A stretch of DNA of 64,000 nt from Flavimobilis soli (GTDB taxonomy: Bacteria > Actinomycetota > Actinomycetes > Actinomycetales > Cellulomonadaceae), in contig NZ_PDJH01000001.1 in NCBI RefSeq assembly GCF_002564025.1, forward strand, positions 1,240,001 through 1,304,000. The letters are read 5' to 3'. This document shows positions 24,882 to 33,984 of the stretch, in pieces. The translations under genes and the position numbers were made by a program. The notes beneath the pieces were generated by a model. The model was given only the letters and a program-made list of their open reading frames with translations, had not been told where the DNA came from and searched no databases. Numbering within the stretch: the stretch's first letter is position 1; each line of letters starts with the position of its first letter.

Positions 24882-25587
24882 GCTGGAGAACGTCTCTGTC
24901 GCGTACGGCCGCATCGAGGCCGTGCGGAACGTGTCGCTGACCGTCGAGGAGGGCGAGCTCGTCACGCTGATCGGCGCCAACGGCGCTGGCAAGACGACGA
25001 CGATGCGCGCCATCTCCGGTGTCCGGCCGCTCGCGGGCGGCGTGGTCCGCTTCAACGGGCAGGACATCACGAAGATGAAGGCGCACGAGCGGGTCAAGGC
25101 CGGCGTCATCCAGGCCCCTGAGGGCCGTGGCGTGTTCCCGGGCATGACCGTCGAGGAGAACCTCGAGATGGGTGCGTTCGCCCGCACGTTCGCGACCAAG
25201 GCGGAGCGCGAGAGCACGCTCGAGCGCGTGTTCACGCTCTTCCCGCGGCTCGCGGAGCGGCGCAAGCAGCTCGGCGGGACGATGAGCGGCGGCGAGCAGC
25301 AGATGGTCGCGATCGGTCGGGCGCTCATGGCCCGTCCGGTGCTGCTGCTGCTCGACGAGCCGTCGATGGGCCTCGCGCCGATGATGATCCAGCAGATCTT
25401 CACGACGATCTCGCAGATCAACAAGGAGGGCACGACCGTCCTCCTCGTCGAGCAGAACGCCCGCCAGGCACTCTCCCGGTCCGACCGGGCGTACGTCCTG
25501 GAGACGGGCGAGGTCACCCGGGCGGGCGGCGGCCGCGAGCTGCTGAACGACCCGGCGGTGATCGAGGCGTACCTCGGCGTCGCCTGA
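24868..25587 (+). CDS. livF: Branched-chain amino-acid ABC transporter ATP-binding protein LivF
   Basis: A 239-residue ABC ATPase pairing with LivG on the membrane. It has Walker A GANGAGKTT, the signature MSGGEQQMVAIGRAL and Walker B LLLLDEPSMGLAP, followed by LVEQNARQAL, a LivF-type switch region. Length is standard. The ATG at 24868 lies inside the last codons of livG (14-bp overlap). It is the last gene of the operon; a bidirectional hairpin follows. Confidence 0.94.
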   Translation: MPLLELENVSVAYGRIEAVRNVSLTVEEGELVTLIGANGAGKTTTMRAISGVRPLAGGVVRFNGQDITKMKAHERVKAGVIQAPEGRGVFPGMTVEENLEMGAFARTFATKAERESTLERVFTLFPRLAERRKQLGGTMSGGEQQMVAIGRALMARPVLLLLDEPSMGLAPMMIQQIFTTISQINKEGTTVLLVEQNARQALSRSDRAYVLETGEVTRAGGGRELLNDPAVIEAYLGVA

Positions 25588-25601
25588 CGCACCACACCGA
25601 C

Positions 25602-25639
25602 ACGGGAGGCCCCGGACCGACTGGTCCGGGGCCTCCCGT
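25602..25639. terminator. Bidirectional hairpin between livF and recQ
   Basis: ACGGGAGGCCCCGGACC pairs perfectly over 17 bp with GGTCCGGGGCCTCCCGT, loop GACT. It lies between two convergent genes, 14 bp after livF and 15 bp after recQ, and can serve both. Confidence 0.85.
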
Positions 25640-25654
25640 CGTCTGCGCCGCGCG

Positions 25655-27586
25655 CTACGCCGTCAGGTCCTCCCCTGCGACGACGGCGAGCACGCCCTCG
25701 CCGAACTTCTCCAGCTTGCTCGCACCGATGCCGCTGATCTGGCCGAGCTCCGCGAGCGCCGCCGGGCGCGCGACGGCGATCTCGCGGAGGGTCGCGTCGT
25801 GGAAGACGACGTACGCGGGGACGCCTGCCTCCTTGGCGGTCGCGGCGCGCCAGGCGCGCAGTCGCTCGAACAGCTCGGTGCCCGCCGTGTCGAGTCCCTC
25901 GACGACGCGCGAGCGGCTGCCGCCCGCGCTCCCGGCGCTGCGCCGCGAGCGCGCCGGACGGGGCGCCTCACGCCGCATCGGCACCTCGCGGGCGCCCGAC
26001 AGGATCTCCGCGGACCCGGCGGTGAGCTCGAGCGTCGAGTAGCCGCGTGCGTCGACGGAGAGCAGCCCCTGGGCGAGGAGCTGGCGCACGACGCCGCGCC
26101 ACTCGCCGTCGGACAGGTCGTCACCGATGCCGAAGGTGCTCAGGGCTGTGTGCCCGAGCTGGGTGACGCGCGGCGTCTCCTTGCCGCGCAGGATGTCGAT
26201 GACGTGCCCCGCACCGAAGTGCTGGCCGTGCTCACGTTCGAGGCGCACCACGGTCGACAGGAGCTTCTGCGCGGGGACCGTGCCGTCCCACGTCTCGGGC
26301 GGCTGCAGGCACGTGTCGCAGTTGCCGCACGGCTCGGACTCCTGCCCGAAGTACGCAAGGAGACGCTGCCGGCGGCAGCCGACCGTCTCGCACAGCGCGA
26401 GCATCGCGTCGAGGTGCGCGGAGAGCTGGCGCTTGTGCGCGGCGTCGCCCTCGGACGTGTCGATCATGCGGCGCTGCTGGACGACGTCGGCCAACCCGTA
26501 CGCGAGCCACGCGGTCGACGGCTGACCGTCGCGGCCCGCACGCCCGGTCTCCTGGTAGTACCCCTCGACGGACTTAGGCAGGTCGAGGTGCGCGACGAAC
26601 CGCACGTCGGGCTTGTCGATGCCCATGCCGAACGCGATCGTCGCGACCATGACGAGGCCGTCCTCGCGCAGGAAGCGCGACTGGTTCTCGGCGCGCACCG
26701 ACGCGTCGAGGCCTGCGTGGTACGGGAGCGCGGGGATGCCCTGCGCGGTCAGGTGCTGCGCCGTCTGCTCGACGCTTGCGCGCGACAGGCAGTAGACGAT
26801 GCCCGCGTCGCCGGCGTGCTCGGTGCGCAGCAGGTCGAGGAGCTGGGCGCGCGGGTTGTCCTTCGGGACGATCCGGTACTGGATGTTGGGCCGGTCGAAG
26901 CTCGCGACGAAGTGGCGCGCGGTCGTCAGCTCGAGGCGCTCGGCGATCTCGGCGCGCGTCGCGGACGTCGCGGTCGCGGTGAGCGCGACGCGCGGGACGT
27001 CGGGCCAGCGCTCGTGGAGCACGGACAGCCCGAGGTAGTCAGGGCGGAAGTCGTGGCCCCACTGGGCGACGCAGTGGGCCTCGTCGATCGCGAACAGGGA
27101 GATGCCGGGGCCGTCGTGCGCGGCGGAGAGCAGGTCGAGCATCGAGGGGACGCGGAGCCGCTCGGGTGCGAGGTAGAGCAGGTCCAGCTCACCGGTCAGG
27201 ACAGCCTGCTCGACGGCGCGGCGCTCGTGCGGAGCCTGCGTCGAGTTGAGGAAGCCGGCGCGGACGCCGAGCGCGGAGAGCGCGTCGACCTGGTCCTGCA
27301 TGAGGGCGATGAGCGGCGAGACGACGACTCCGACGCCGCGTCGCACGAGCGCAGGCACCTGGTAGCAGAGCGACTTGCCGCCGCCGGTCGGCATGAGGAC
27401 GAGCGCGTCGTCGCCCCGCACGAGCGTGTCGACGATGTCCGCCTGGTCGCCGCGGAACGCGTCGTACCCGAAGACGCGGCGCAAGACGTCGACCGGGGCG
27501 GCTCCCTCGGTCTGGTGCGCGGCGGCGCGGCTCGGGTCGTGGGTCGGAAGGCCCGCGGGGTGGGGGTCGCTCGTCGCTGCGGTCAC
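25655..27586 (-). CDS. recQ: ATP-dependent DNA helicase RecQ
   Basis: A 643-residue 3'-5' DNA helicase for recombination and fork repair. In order: motif 0 [10 protein letters not shown], Walker [10 protein letters not shown], the DEAH box with aromatic-rich loop [39 protein letters not shown] and [10 protein letters not shown]. The RQC zinc site has cysteines in C-x-(many)-CGNCDTC. A C-terminal HRDC domain follows ([20 protein letters not shown]), after an Arg/Ser-rich linker. The frame is open much further upstream, but a leaderless -10 box fixes a GTG start at 27586 or the adjacent GTG at 27589. It is divergent from the first of four paralogous membrane-protein genes. Confidence 0.93.
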   Translation of the reverse strand: MTAATSDPHPAGLPTHDPSRAAAHQTEGAAPVDVLRRVFGYDAFRGDQADIVDTLVRGDDALVLMPTGGGKSLCYQVPALVRRGVGVVVSPLIALMQDQVDALSALGVRAGFLNSTQAPHERRAVEQAVLTGELDLLYLAPERLRVPSMLDLLSAAHDGPGISLFAIDEAHCVAQWGHDFRPDYLGLSVLHERWPDVPRVALTATATSATRAEIAERLELTTARHFVASFDRPNIQYRIVPKDNPRAQLLDLLRTEHAGDAGIVYCLSRASVEQTAQHLTAQGIPALPYHAGLDASVRAENQSRFLREDGLVMVATIAFGMGIDKPDVRFVAHLDLPKSVEGYYQETGRAGRDGQPSTAWLAYGLADVVQQRRMIDTSEGDAAHKRQLSAHLDAMLALCETVGCRRQRLLAYFGQESEPCGNCDTCLQPPETWDGTVPAQKLLSTVVRLEREHGQHFGAGHVIDILRGKETPRVTQLGHTALSTFGIGDDLSDGEWRGVVRQLLAQGLLSVDARGYSTLELTAGSAEILSGAREVPMRREAPRPARSRRSAGSAGGSRSRVVEGLDTAGTELFERLRAWRAATAKEAGVPAYVVFHDATLREIAVARPAALAELGQISGIGASKLEKFGEGVLAVVAGEDLTA

Positions 27587-27592
27587 CACCTC

Positions 27593-27598
27593 ACTGTA
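27593..27598 (-). promoter_or_regulatory. Leaderless -10 box for recQ
   Basis: TACAGT on the minus strand is followed by GAGGTG and GTG. The spacing points to a transcript beginning at the start codon and decides the recQ start. Confidence 0.55.
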
Positions 27599-27696
27599 GG
27601 TGGGGCGACGGGCACCGGGCGCGGCTTCCACAGCCCGGGTCCTTGCCCGGGCAGGGGGCTTCCACAAGGATGTGCGCAGGCGACCTAGGGGGACGG

Positions 27697-29742
27697 GTGC
27701 ACGACGACGACAGCGACGCGGGTGACGGTCAGCGCAAGGGCGCGGGTGACGGTCAGCGCGACGACGCGTGCCGGGACGCCGCACGGTCGGACGGCGCGCG
27801 GCCGGACCGCGCTCGCCCCGACGAGGAGGGGCAGACCCCGCTCAACCTGTGGGCCGGCGTCGCCCGCCGACCCCTCCCGCGCAGCGACGGCCCTGTGCCA
27901 CCGCGGAGCCACTTCCCCCCGACCCCCGTCGGCCCGCCGGTCGGCCCTCCGCCCCCTCCAGGGTCTGCCGCGCGCCCCTCGGGCCCGCCCGGACGACCCG
28001 AGGTACCCGACGCGCCCCACAGGCAGGCGACCTGGGACGCCGCGCACCTCAGCGCACCAGCCGGCCCCACGAGCTCGGGCGCGCCCGCGCCCGCACGACG
28101 ACGTCGCCGCGTCGTCGCGATCGTGGCTGCCGGCGCGCTCGTGATCGCAGCGGCGCTCGTCGTCCCTGACCTGCTCAACGGCGCGGGCGACCCCGAGAAG
28201 ACGGCGCCACCCGCGCCCCGGCTCACCGTCCCGCCCGTCACGCCGAGTGCCGACCCGGAGGCCCTGCGGCCCGACTTCCTCGTCGCGAACGACATCGCTG
28301 CCGACCTCCCGCTGCCCGAACCCCTCGACGGGGACGTCCCGCCCGCGGCGGCGACGGGCAAGATCTCCTGGAGGCTCACGGAGAAGAAGCTCGCCCGGAT
28401 CTGGGCGGACGGATGGGGTGACGGATCCCCGTGGGACGGCGTGGCACCGGAGGACATCCGCCGGATCGCCGAGCTCCCTGCGCAGGACGCCGCGCACCAG
28501 GCGAACCTCGCCGACGTCGTGCTCATGACGGTGAGCGCGTACGGCCCGGACCTCCAGGTGAACGAGCGGCGCATGCTTCTCGCGGTCGGGGCGCAGGACG
28601 GAGAGGTCGCCTGGACGCGGCCCTTCTCGAGCCAGGGGAGGCCCGTGTGCCAGCTCACCGGTCGGGGCGCGAACCTCGTGTGCACGAACCTCACGGACGG
28701 GGACGAGCGGTCGGCCAGGATCTACGTCTACGACGGCACGAGCGGCGAGGACGTCGCCAGCGTCACGGTCGACGGCTGCCGCCCCACGCAGTTCCTCCAG
28801 GCAGGCACGAGCCTCTACTGGGCGGGGCTCACGTCCGAGGGCGACGCGGCCTGCCTCGGGGGCGGCGAGGCGCTGCTCGCACGCATCCCGCTCTCCGAAC
28901 GTCTCGAGTCCCTGCCGCCGGACGCGCTCACGCTCAACGTGACCGGGCCGCTCCTGCGGACGCGCGACGGGTCGGTCATGCTCACGCCCGACGGATGGCG
29001 CGGCTACACGGGGCGCGTCGAGCCCGGCCCGGGCTCCGTCGTCGTGCGCGAGATCTCGACGAAGGTCCTCGACGCGGTCCAGGAACCGAGCGAGGTCACG
29101 ACGACGTTCGTCACGACCTACGACGGCGACCCGCTCTGGGACGCGCCCGGCCGCGCATGGCGCCGACTCGACCTCATGCCGGACTCGGCGGTCGACGAGC
29201 GCATGATGGACGCCGTCGGTGCGGGCCTCGCCGTGTGCGCGCCCGACGGGACCGTGCTGGCCAGGCTGCAGGACGACGAGGGGCGCGACGTCGCGACGGG
29301 CCCCGACCTGATCGACCTCGTCGCGACACCCGACGGACTGTGGGCACGCACGCCGGTCGGCACGCAGGACCTCGACCCGCAGCAGGCGGCTCGGTGGACG
29401 TGGGACGGCGTCTTCGACGGGCCCGAGACGGTCGACGTGCCGACCCCCGCGACACCGCGCACGGTCGTCGGCGACGCGACGCTGTTCGAGGACGAGGTGA
29501 GCTCGGGCATCGTCTTCGCGGACCGCAGCAGCGAGCGCGTGCTGGCCCGGTCCGGCGCGCTGCGGACCGCGAAGGTCGACATCCCCTACGAGACCGCCCA
29601 GGCCACGACTCTCTGGGCCGCCCCGCCCGACGTGACGTCCGGTCCGAGCATCGAGCTGGTCGTCGGCGAGCCCCGGACCGCCGCCCTCGTCGGTCGTGTG
29701 CTCGTCGCGCCGGTCGACGGCGGCCTGGTCGGGTACCTGTGA
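27697..29742 (+). CDS. Bitopic membrane protein with extracellular propeller-like domain, paralogue 1 of 4
   Basis: Unrecognised family; 681 residues. The N-terminal ~135 residues are acidic then Pro/Ala-rich, with a conserved [10 protein letters not shown] motif near residue 50. An Arg cluster and one membrane helix ([18 protein letters not shown], about 140-158) follow, so the tail is cytoplasmic. The large outer domain has beta-rich repeats such as [17 protein letters not shown] and [10 protein letters not shown], reminiscent of PQQ-type propellers. Four cysteines recur in all paralogues: C-x10-C in [12 protein letters not shown], one in GCRPTQFLQ, one in [11 protein letters not shown] 27697 is preferred for its upstream AGGGGG; ATG 27670 is possible. 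Function cannot be stated; sensing is a guess from architecture. Confidence 0.7.
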   Translation: MHDDDSDAGDGQRKGAGDGQRDDACRDAARSDGARPDRARPDEEGQTPLNLWAGVARRPLPRSDGPVPPRSHFPPTPVGPPVGPPPPPGSAARPSGPPGRPEVPDAPHRQATWDAAHLSAPAGPTSSGAPAPARRRRRVVAIVAAGALVIAAALVVPDLLNGAGDPEKTAPPAPRLTVPPVTPSADPEALRPDFLVANDIAADLPLPEPLDGDVPPAAATGKISWRLTEKKLARIWADGWGDGSPWDGVAPEDIRRIAELPAQDAAHQANLADVVLMTVSAYGPDLQVNERRMLLAVGAQDGEVAWTRPFSSQGRPVCQLTGRGANLVCTNLTDGDERSARIYVYDGTSGEDVASVTVDGCRPTQFLQAGTSLYWAGLTSEGDAACLGGGEALLARIPLSERLESLPPDALTLNVTGPLLRTRDGSVMLTPDGWRGYTGRVEPGPGSVVVREISTKVLDAVQEPSEVTTTFVTTYDGDPLWDAPGRAWRRLDLMPDSAVDERMMDAVGAGLAVCAPDGTVLARLQDDEGRDVATGPDLIDLVATPDGLWARTPVGTQDLDPQQAARWTWDGVFDGPETVDVPTPATPRTVVGDATLFEDEVSSGIVFADRSSERVLARSGALRTAKVDIPYETAQATTLWAAPPDVTSGPSIELVVGEPRTAALVGRVLVAPVDGGLVGYL

Positions 29743-29817
29743 TGGCCGCGAGCGCTGACTCCCCCGTCGGGGCGGGTGCGCACCGGAAGGTCGACGCGCG
29801 CACAGGCGGAGGGCGAC

Positions 29818-31779
29818 ATGGTCGACGGTGACGACGCCGTGGGTCCGCCGGTGGACGATCGTGCCGACGGCACTCCCCCGCAGGGCGGGGACTCTCCGCG
29901 GCCGCGGAACCTGTGGGCCGACGTCCCTCGGCGGGCAGCCCCGCCGCGCCTGGCCGCGCCCCGGGGTGCAGCGCCGCTCGCGGCGCCAGGCGCGCCGCCT
30001 GCCCTCTCCGCGCCCGGCGCGACCGTGCCCGCCCCCGCCGCGCCCGCCCTGCCCAGCGCAGACCGCGCCGTCGACGACGCCGCGCCCGTCGCGGTCGACG
30101 TCGCGCACGAACCATCGCGCACCTCCGCCGCACGGGTGCCCGCGACGCCGCGGGCGCGGCGCCGCCGTCGCCTCCTCGTGCGCGCAGGCGTGCCGGTCGT
30201 GGTGGTCGCGCTCGCCGCAGCGATCGCGGTGCCGAAGCTCCTCGGCCCCGACGAACCACGCCTCCTCCGTCCGACGACGCAGTCGCTCCCCGACCCGACT
30301 GCGCTTCGCCCCGAGCTGGTCTTCGGCGAGGACCTCGCGGACGAGATGCCGCTCCCTCCTCCGCTCGAAGGCGCTGCCGAAGCACCCACCGGCGTCGAGG
30401 AACGCTGGCGGCTGACCGCCGGCGACCTCGCCGCCATCTGGGCCGACGCCGGCGCGGACGCGGAGGGCGCGGACGCGCCACAGCTCGTCACGGCCGCCAC
30501 CACCTCCCCCGGGGCCGCGCACGAACCGAACCTGTCGGGGGTCGTCCCCTTCCTGCTCACGGGCCACGGCGCTCCCGACACGTGGTCGTCACGGCGTCTC
30601 CTCGTGGGGTTCGACGCGCAGGACGGGTCGGTCCGGTGGACGTGGGCGTTCGACGCCGCTCAGGAGGTCCCCTGCCAGGTCGTGGGGCGCGGCGCGCACG
30701 TCGCGTGCAGCGACGGTCCCCACGCCCCAGACGACGTGTCGACCAGGGTCACGGTCCTCGACACGAAGACGGGCGAGCAGGTCACCTCGTTCCACACCGA
30801 GACGTGCTCGCCGGACACGTTCCTCCAGCACGGCACCCGCCTCTACTGGGCCGGGACGGTCCCGACGGGCATGGACGTCTGCGTCGGCGGAGGGAAGGAG
30901 CACTTCGCCACGCTGACCTCGGGCGGCTACCCCGACGACCGGCCGACGATCTTCACGCTGTCGCAGACCGGCCCGATCGCCCGGTCGTCCGGCGCGTCCG
31001 TGATGCTCACCGAGGACGGTTGGCATGGCTTCGACGGCTGGGTCGCACCCGGGCCCTCCGGCCTGATCATCCGTCAGATCACGACCGAGGCGACCCTGTC
31101 GGAGAACATCGAGGACGTCGGAGCGCCGAACGTGACGACCGTCGTGTCCAAGCTCGACGGCACGACCGTGCTGCGCGCGCAGGGTCCGGCCTGGCACCGC
31201 CTCGACCTGCTGCCTGACGCCGAGGGCTCGCCGGAGCTCGCCCAGCTCGTCGGCATCGGCGCCGACCTCTACGACACCTCGGGCGAGCGACGGCTCACGC
31301 TGCAGGCCGGCGAGGAGAAGCCGTACGTCGTCCCGGCGTACGTGGCAGCGCCGACCGTGACCGAGACCGGGGTGCACGCGTACGTCACGTACGACGAGAC
31401 CGAGGGCTGGAACACGACCGCACGCTGGACGCTCGACCAGGTCCTCGCGGGTGAGCCTGGCGAGCAGCACGAGAGCGCTCGCACGTTCATCACCGAGGTC
31501 GACGGGGTGAGCGTGTTCCTGGACGGCCAGACCGAGCGTCTCGAGGAGACGCCTCTCGGCGCCCTCGGCTACCTGGAGCGGGGCGTCGTCGTCGAGTCGG
31601 ACGGCCACGCCGACCGGCTCGCGATCTCCGTCCTGTACAGCCGCCACATGATCGACGACGAGGGCCAGATCGACTACCAGCGCAGCTACGTGCTGATGGG
31701 CTGGGGCGCCCAGGCCATGACCGTCGTCGGGTCCACGATCGTCGCGCTGGACGACGGCGGGATCGTCGCCGTGTCCTGA
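29818..31779 (+). CDS. Bitopic membrane protein with extracellular propeller-like domain, paralogue 2 of 4
   Basis: A 653-residue relative of paralogue 1 with the same layout: acidic start, LWADVPRR motif at about residue 32, Ala/Pro-rich linker, Arg cluster, membrane helix (GVPVVVVALAAAIAV, about 120-138), then the beta-rich outer domain. The four cysteines are conserved (CQVVGRGAHVAC, TCSPDTFLQ, VCVGGG), as is GPIARSSGASVMLTEDGW. ATG 29818 is preceded by GGAGGG. It lies 75 bp after paralogue 1 and is probably co-transcribed. Similarity to paralogue 3 is closer than to 1 and 4 by eye (for example KEHFATLT against TEHFATLT). Confidence 0.72.
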   Translation: MVDGDDAVGPPVDDRADGTPPQGGDSPRPRNLWADVPRRAAPPRLAAPRGAAPLAAPGAPPALSAPGATVPAPAAPALPSADRAVDDAAPVAVDVAHEPSRTSAARVPATPRARRRRRLLVRAGVPVVVVALAAAIAVPKLLGPDEPRLLRPTTQSLPDPTALRPELVFGEDLADEMPLPPPLEGAAEAPTGVEERWRLTAGDLAAIWADAGADAEGADAPQLVTAATTSPGAAHEPNLSGVVPFLLTGHGAPDTWSSRRLLVGFDAQDGSVRWTWAFDAAQEVPCQVVGRGAHVACSDGPHAPDDVSTRVTVLDTKTGEQVTSFHTETCSPDTFLQHGTRLYWAGTVPTGMDVCVGGGKEHFATLTSGGYPDDRPTIFTLSQTGPIARSSGASVMLTEDGWHGFDGWVAPGPSGLIIRQITTEATLSENIEDVGAPNVTTVVSKLDGTTVLRAQGPAWHRLDLLPDAEGSPELAQLVGIGADLYDTSGERRLTLQAGEEKPYVVPAYVAAPTVTETGVHAYVTYDETEGWNTTARWTLDQVLAGEPGEQHESARTFITEVDGVSVFLDGQTERLEETPLGALGYLERGVVVESDGHADRLAISVLYSRHMIDDEGQIDYQRSYVLMGWGAQAMTVVGSTIVALDDGGIVAVS

Positions 31780-31882
31780 CCGGCACGGCCGGCCCGCGTC
31801 CCTGCGCGCCGCGCCGGGCGTCGCGGTGGTTGCCCTCACCTGGACGAGCCGGAAGGATGACGCGGGACGCAAAGGGGGCGAC

Positions 31883-33904
31883 ATGGCTGACGGCGACCGC
31901 GACAAGGACGACGCGACCCAGGAGGGTGCCGACCGACCGGCTGACCAGCCGGGGGAGACGGGACTCCCGGGAGCAGACCCTTCAGCCAGCACCCGGCCGG
32001 ACGGCCCGACCCCACCGCCGGACGCGGCGCGGCCGCGCGACCTGTGGGCTGGCGTCCCGCGCCGCGAGGTCAGCCGCCCGGACGGGCCGCGCACCGACGA
32101 ACGCACCGGCGCCCCGCAGGCGGGCGCGGCGCTCTCCGCCAGCTTCCCCGAGCGCGCGGCCGACGAGCCTCGCACCATCACTGAGCCGCCCTCCCCTGCG
32201 CTGCACCTCGACACCCCCGACCCGGCAGGCGCCGCGACGCCGTCCGACGGCGCGGACCGCCCCGGCCGCGGCCGGCGCACGCTCCTGCTCGTGGGCGTGC
32301 CCGTGGTCGTCGTCGCGCTCGTCGCAGCGTTCGTCCTGCCGAAGGTGCTCGGTGACGACACGCCCCAGGTGCCGCGCCTCGGCCGCCCGACCGCCGCGGC
32401 CGACGTCGACGCGTCCGCGCTGCTCCCTGGCCTCGTCTTCGGCGAGGACAAAGCCGCGGACCTGCCGCTGCCGCCCGCCCTCGACGAGCCCGCCGAGGCG
32501 CCGAGCGGCGTCGACGAGCGCTGGCGTCTCAGCCCTGAGGATCTCATCGACATCTGGCACGACGCTGGTGCCGCGGGCACCGGGGCGACCAAACCGTCTC
32601 TCGTCGTCGCGAGGCCTGCCGTGGCGGGCGCTGCGTACGAGGCGAACGTGTCCGACGTCGTCCCCGTCGTCCTCGAGGCGTACCTCGCCGGGGGCGCGGT
32701 GACGCAGACGAACCTCCTCGTGGGCCTCGACGCCGAGGACGGCTCGGTCCTGTGGACGTGGCCCTTCGCGTCGATCATGCCGAACTCGTGCCAGAGCATC
32801 GGCCGAGGCGCGAACGTCGCGTGCGTCTCCGCGGGGGACTCCGACGACGAGCCGCAGTTCACGGTGACGGTCCTCGAGGCGGCCGACGGTCGCGAGGCCG
32901 CGACCTTCACCACGAGCACGTGCGTGCCGACGTCGTTCCTCCAGCAGGGCACGCGCCTCTACTGGGCGGGCGTCTCCCTCGAGCGCATGGAAGCGTGCCT
33001 CGGCGGCGGCACCGAGCACTTCGCGACGCTGACCGACGGCGGCTTCGTCGACAGCTACACGGACTGGCTCACCATGACCCCGACCGGCCCGCTGCTGCGC
33101 GTCCCGGGCGCCTCCGTCATGCTCACGGAGGACGGGTGGCGCGGCTACCGCGGCCGGGTCGAGCCCGGGCCGGGTGGGCTGATCGTCCGCGAGATCACCC
33201 AGACGGACGCAGACGCCACGCGCTTCGACCCCGAGCAGGGGCCGGGAGTCAGCAGCTACGTCTCGACGATCGACGGCGAGACCGTCATGTGGGCCAAGGG
33301 CGCGTCGTGGCGCCGCCTCGACCTCGTGCCCGAGGCCTCCGGGCCGAGCGACTTCACCGACGTCGTCGGTATCGGCGGCAACATCTACGACCCGCTCCTG
33401 AGCAGCGCCACCGCCGGTGACCGGCCCGACCACGTCGTCTCGACGATCCCCGGCGTCGACGACCTTTCGATCGAGTACGGCGGCAGCGTCCCGCCCCGGG
33501 TGACCCCGGCCGGGGTCGTCACGTTCGCCACGGTCGAGGGCGGGGTCGGCGCCACCACGACGCAGCGATGGACTGCGGAGGCCGTCCGCGAGGGCGTGCC
33601 AGCCGAGACGCACGAGCAGGCCCGTTCCTTCGCGACGTTCGTCGGCCGCACGACGCTCTCCTACGAGGGTGGCCGCGAGTCCATCGGCGAGCACACGCTC
33701 GGCCAGACGCACCTCGCGGAGCGGACGCTCGTCGTCGAGCAGGAGGACGGCGCGACCGACCGGTTCGACTTCGCCCAGCTCTACGCGCTGACCGTCGAGG
33801 ACACGGGCGCCGACCTCGACCTGGGTGTCGCGACGTCGCCGCTCGTCGTGGTCGGACCGATGATCGTGCTCTCCGACGACGGCGGGCTCGTGGCCGTGTC
33901 CTGA
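31883..33904 (+). CDS. Bitopic membrane protein with extracellular propeller-like domain, paralogue 3 of 4
   Basis: A 673-residue member of the same family. The cytoplasmic tail has PRDLWAGVPRR at about 51-60; the helix is LLLVGVPVVVVALVAAFVL (about 135-153). The outer domain keeps the four cysteines (CQSIGRGANVAC, TCVPTSFLQ, ACLGGG) and the segments TRLYWAGVS, LLRVPGASVMLTEDGWRGY and [18 protein letters not shown] 31883 follows AAAGGGGGCG. It ends with GGLVAVS, close to the GGIVAVS end of paralogue 2. The function is unknown. Confidence 0.72.
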   Translation: MADGDRDKDDATQEGADRPADQPGETGLPGADPSASTRPDGPTPPPDAARPRDLWAGVPRREVSRPDGPRTDERTGAPQAGAALSASFPERAADEPRTITEPPSPALHLDTPDPAGAATPSDGADRPGRGRRTLLLVGVPVVVVALVAAFVLPKVLGDDTPQVPRLGRPTAAADVDASALLPGLVFGEDKAADLPLPPALDEPAEAPSGVDERWRLSPEDLIDIWHDAGAAGTGATKPSLVVARPAVAGAAYEANVSDVVPVVLEAYLAGGAVTQTNLLVGLDAEDGSVLWTWPFASIMPNSCQSIGRGANVACVSAGDSDDEPQFTVTVLEAADGREAATFTTSTCVPTSFLQQGTRLYWAGVSLERMEACLGGGTEHFATLTDGGFVDSYTDWLTMTPTGPLLRVPGASVMLTEDGWRGYRGRVEPGPGGLIVREITQTDADATRFDPEQGPGVSSYVSTIDGETVMWAKGASWRRLDLVPEASGPSDFTDVVGIGGNIYDPLLSSATAGDRPDHVVSTIPGVDDLSIEYGGSVPPRVTPAGVVTFATVEGGVGATTTQRWTAEAVREGVPAETHEQARSFATFVGRTTLSYEGGRESIGEHTLGQTHLAERTLVVEQEDGATDRFDFAQLYALTVEDTGADLDLGVATSPLVVVGPMIVLSDDGGLVAVS

Positions 33905-33984
33905 GCGGCCCGCGGGGTCCGTGCACCGTTGCTGTCCGCCGCACGCGGCGGGACGATGGTCGCGAGCACCTTGCGAGGACGACG

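Noticed and set aside
27685..30567. Minus-strand open frame of 960 codons over paralogues 1 and 2
   Set aside because: It spans an intergenic gap and two well-supported genes, and the translation is low-complexity Arg/Gly/Asp sequence.
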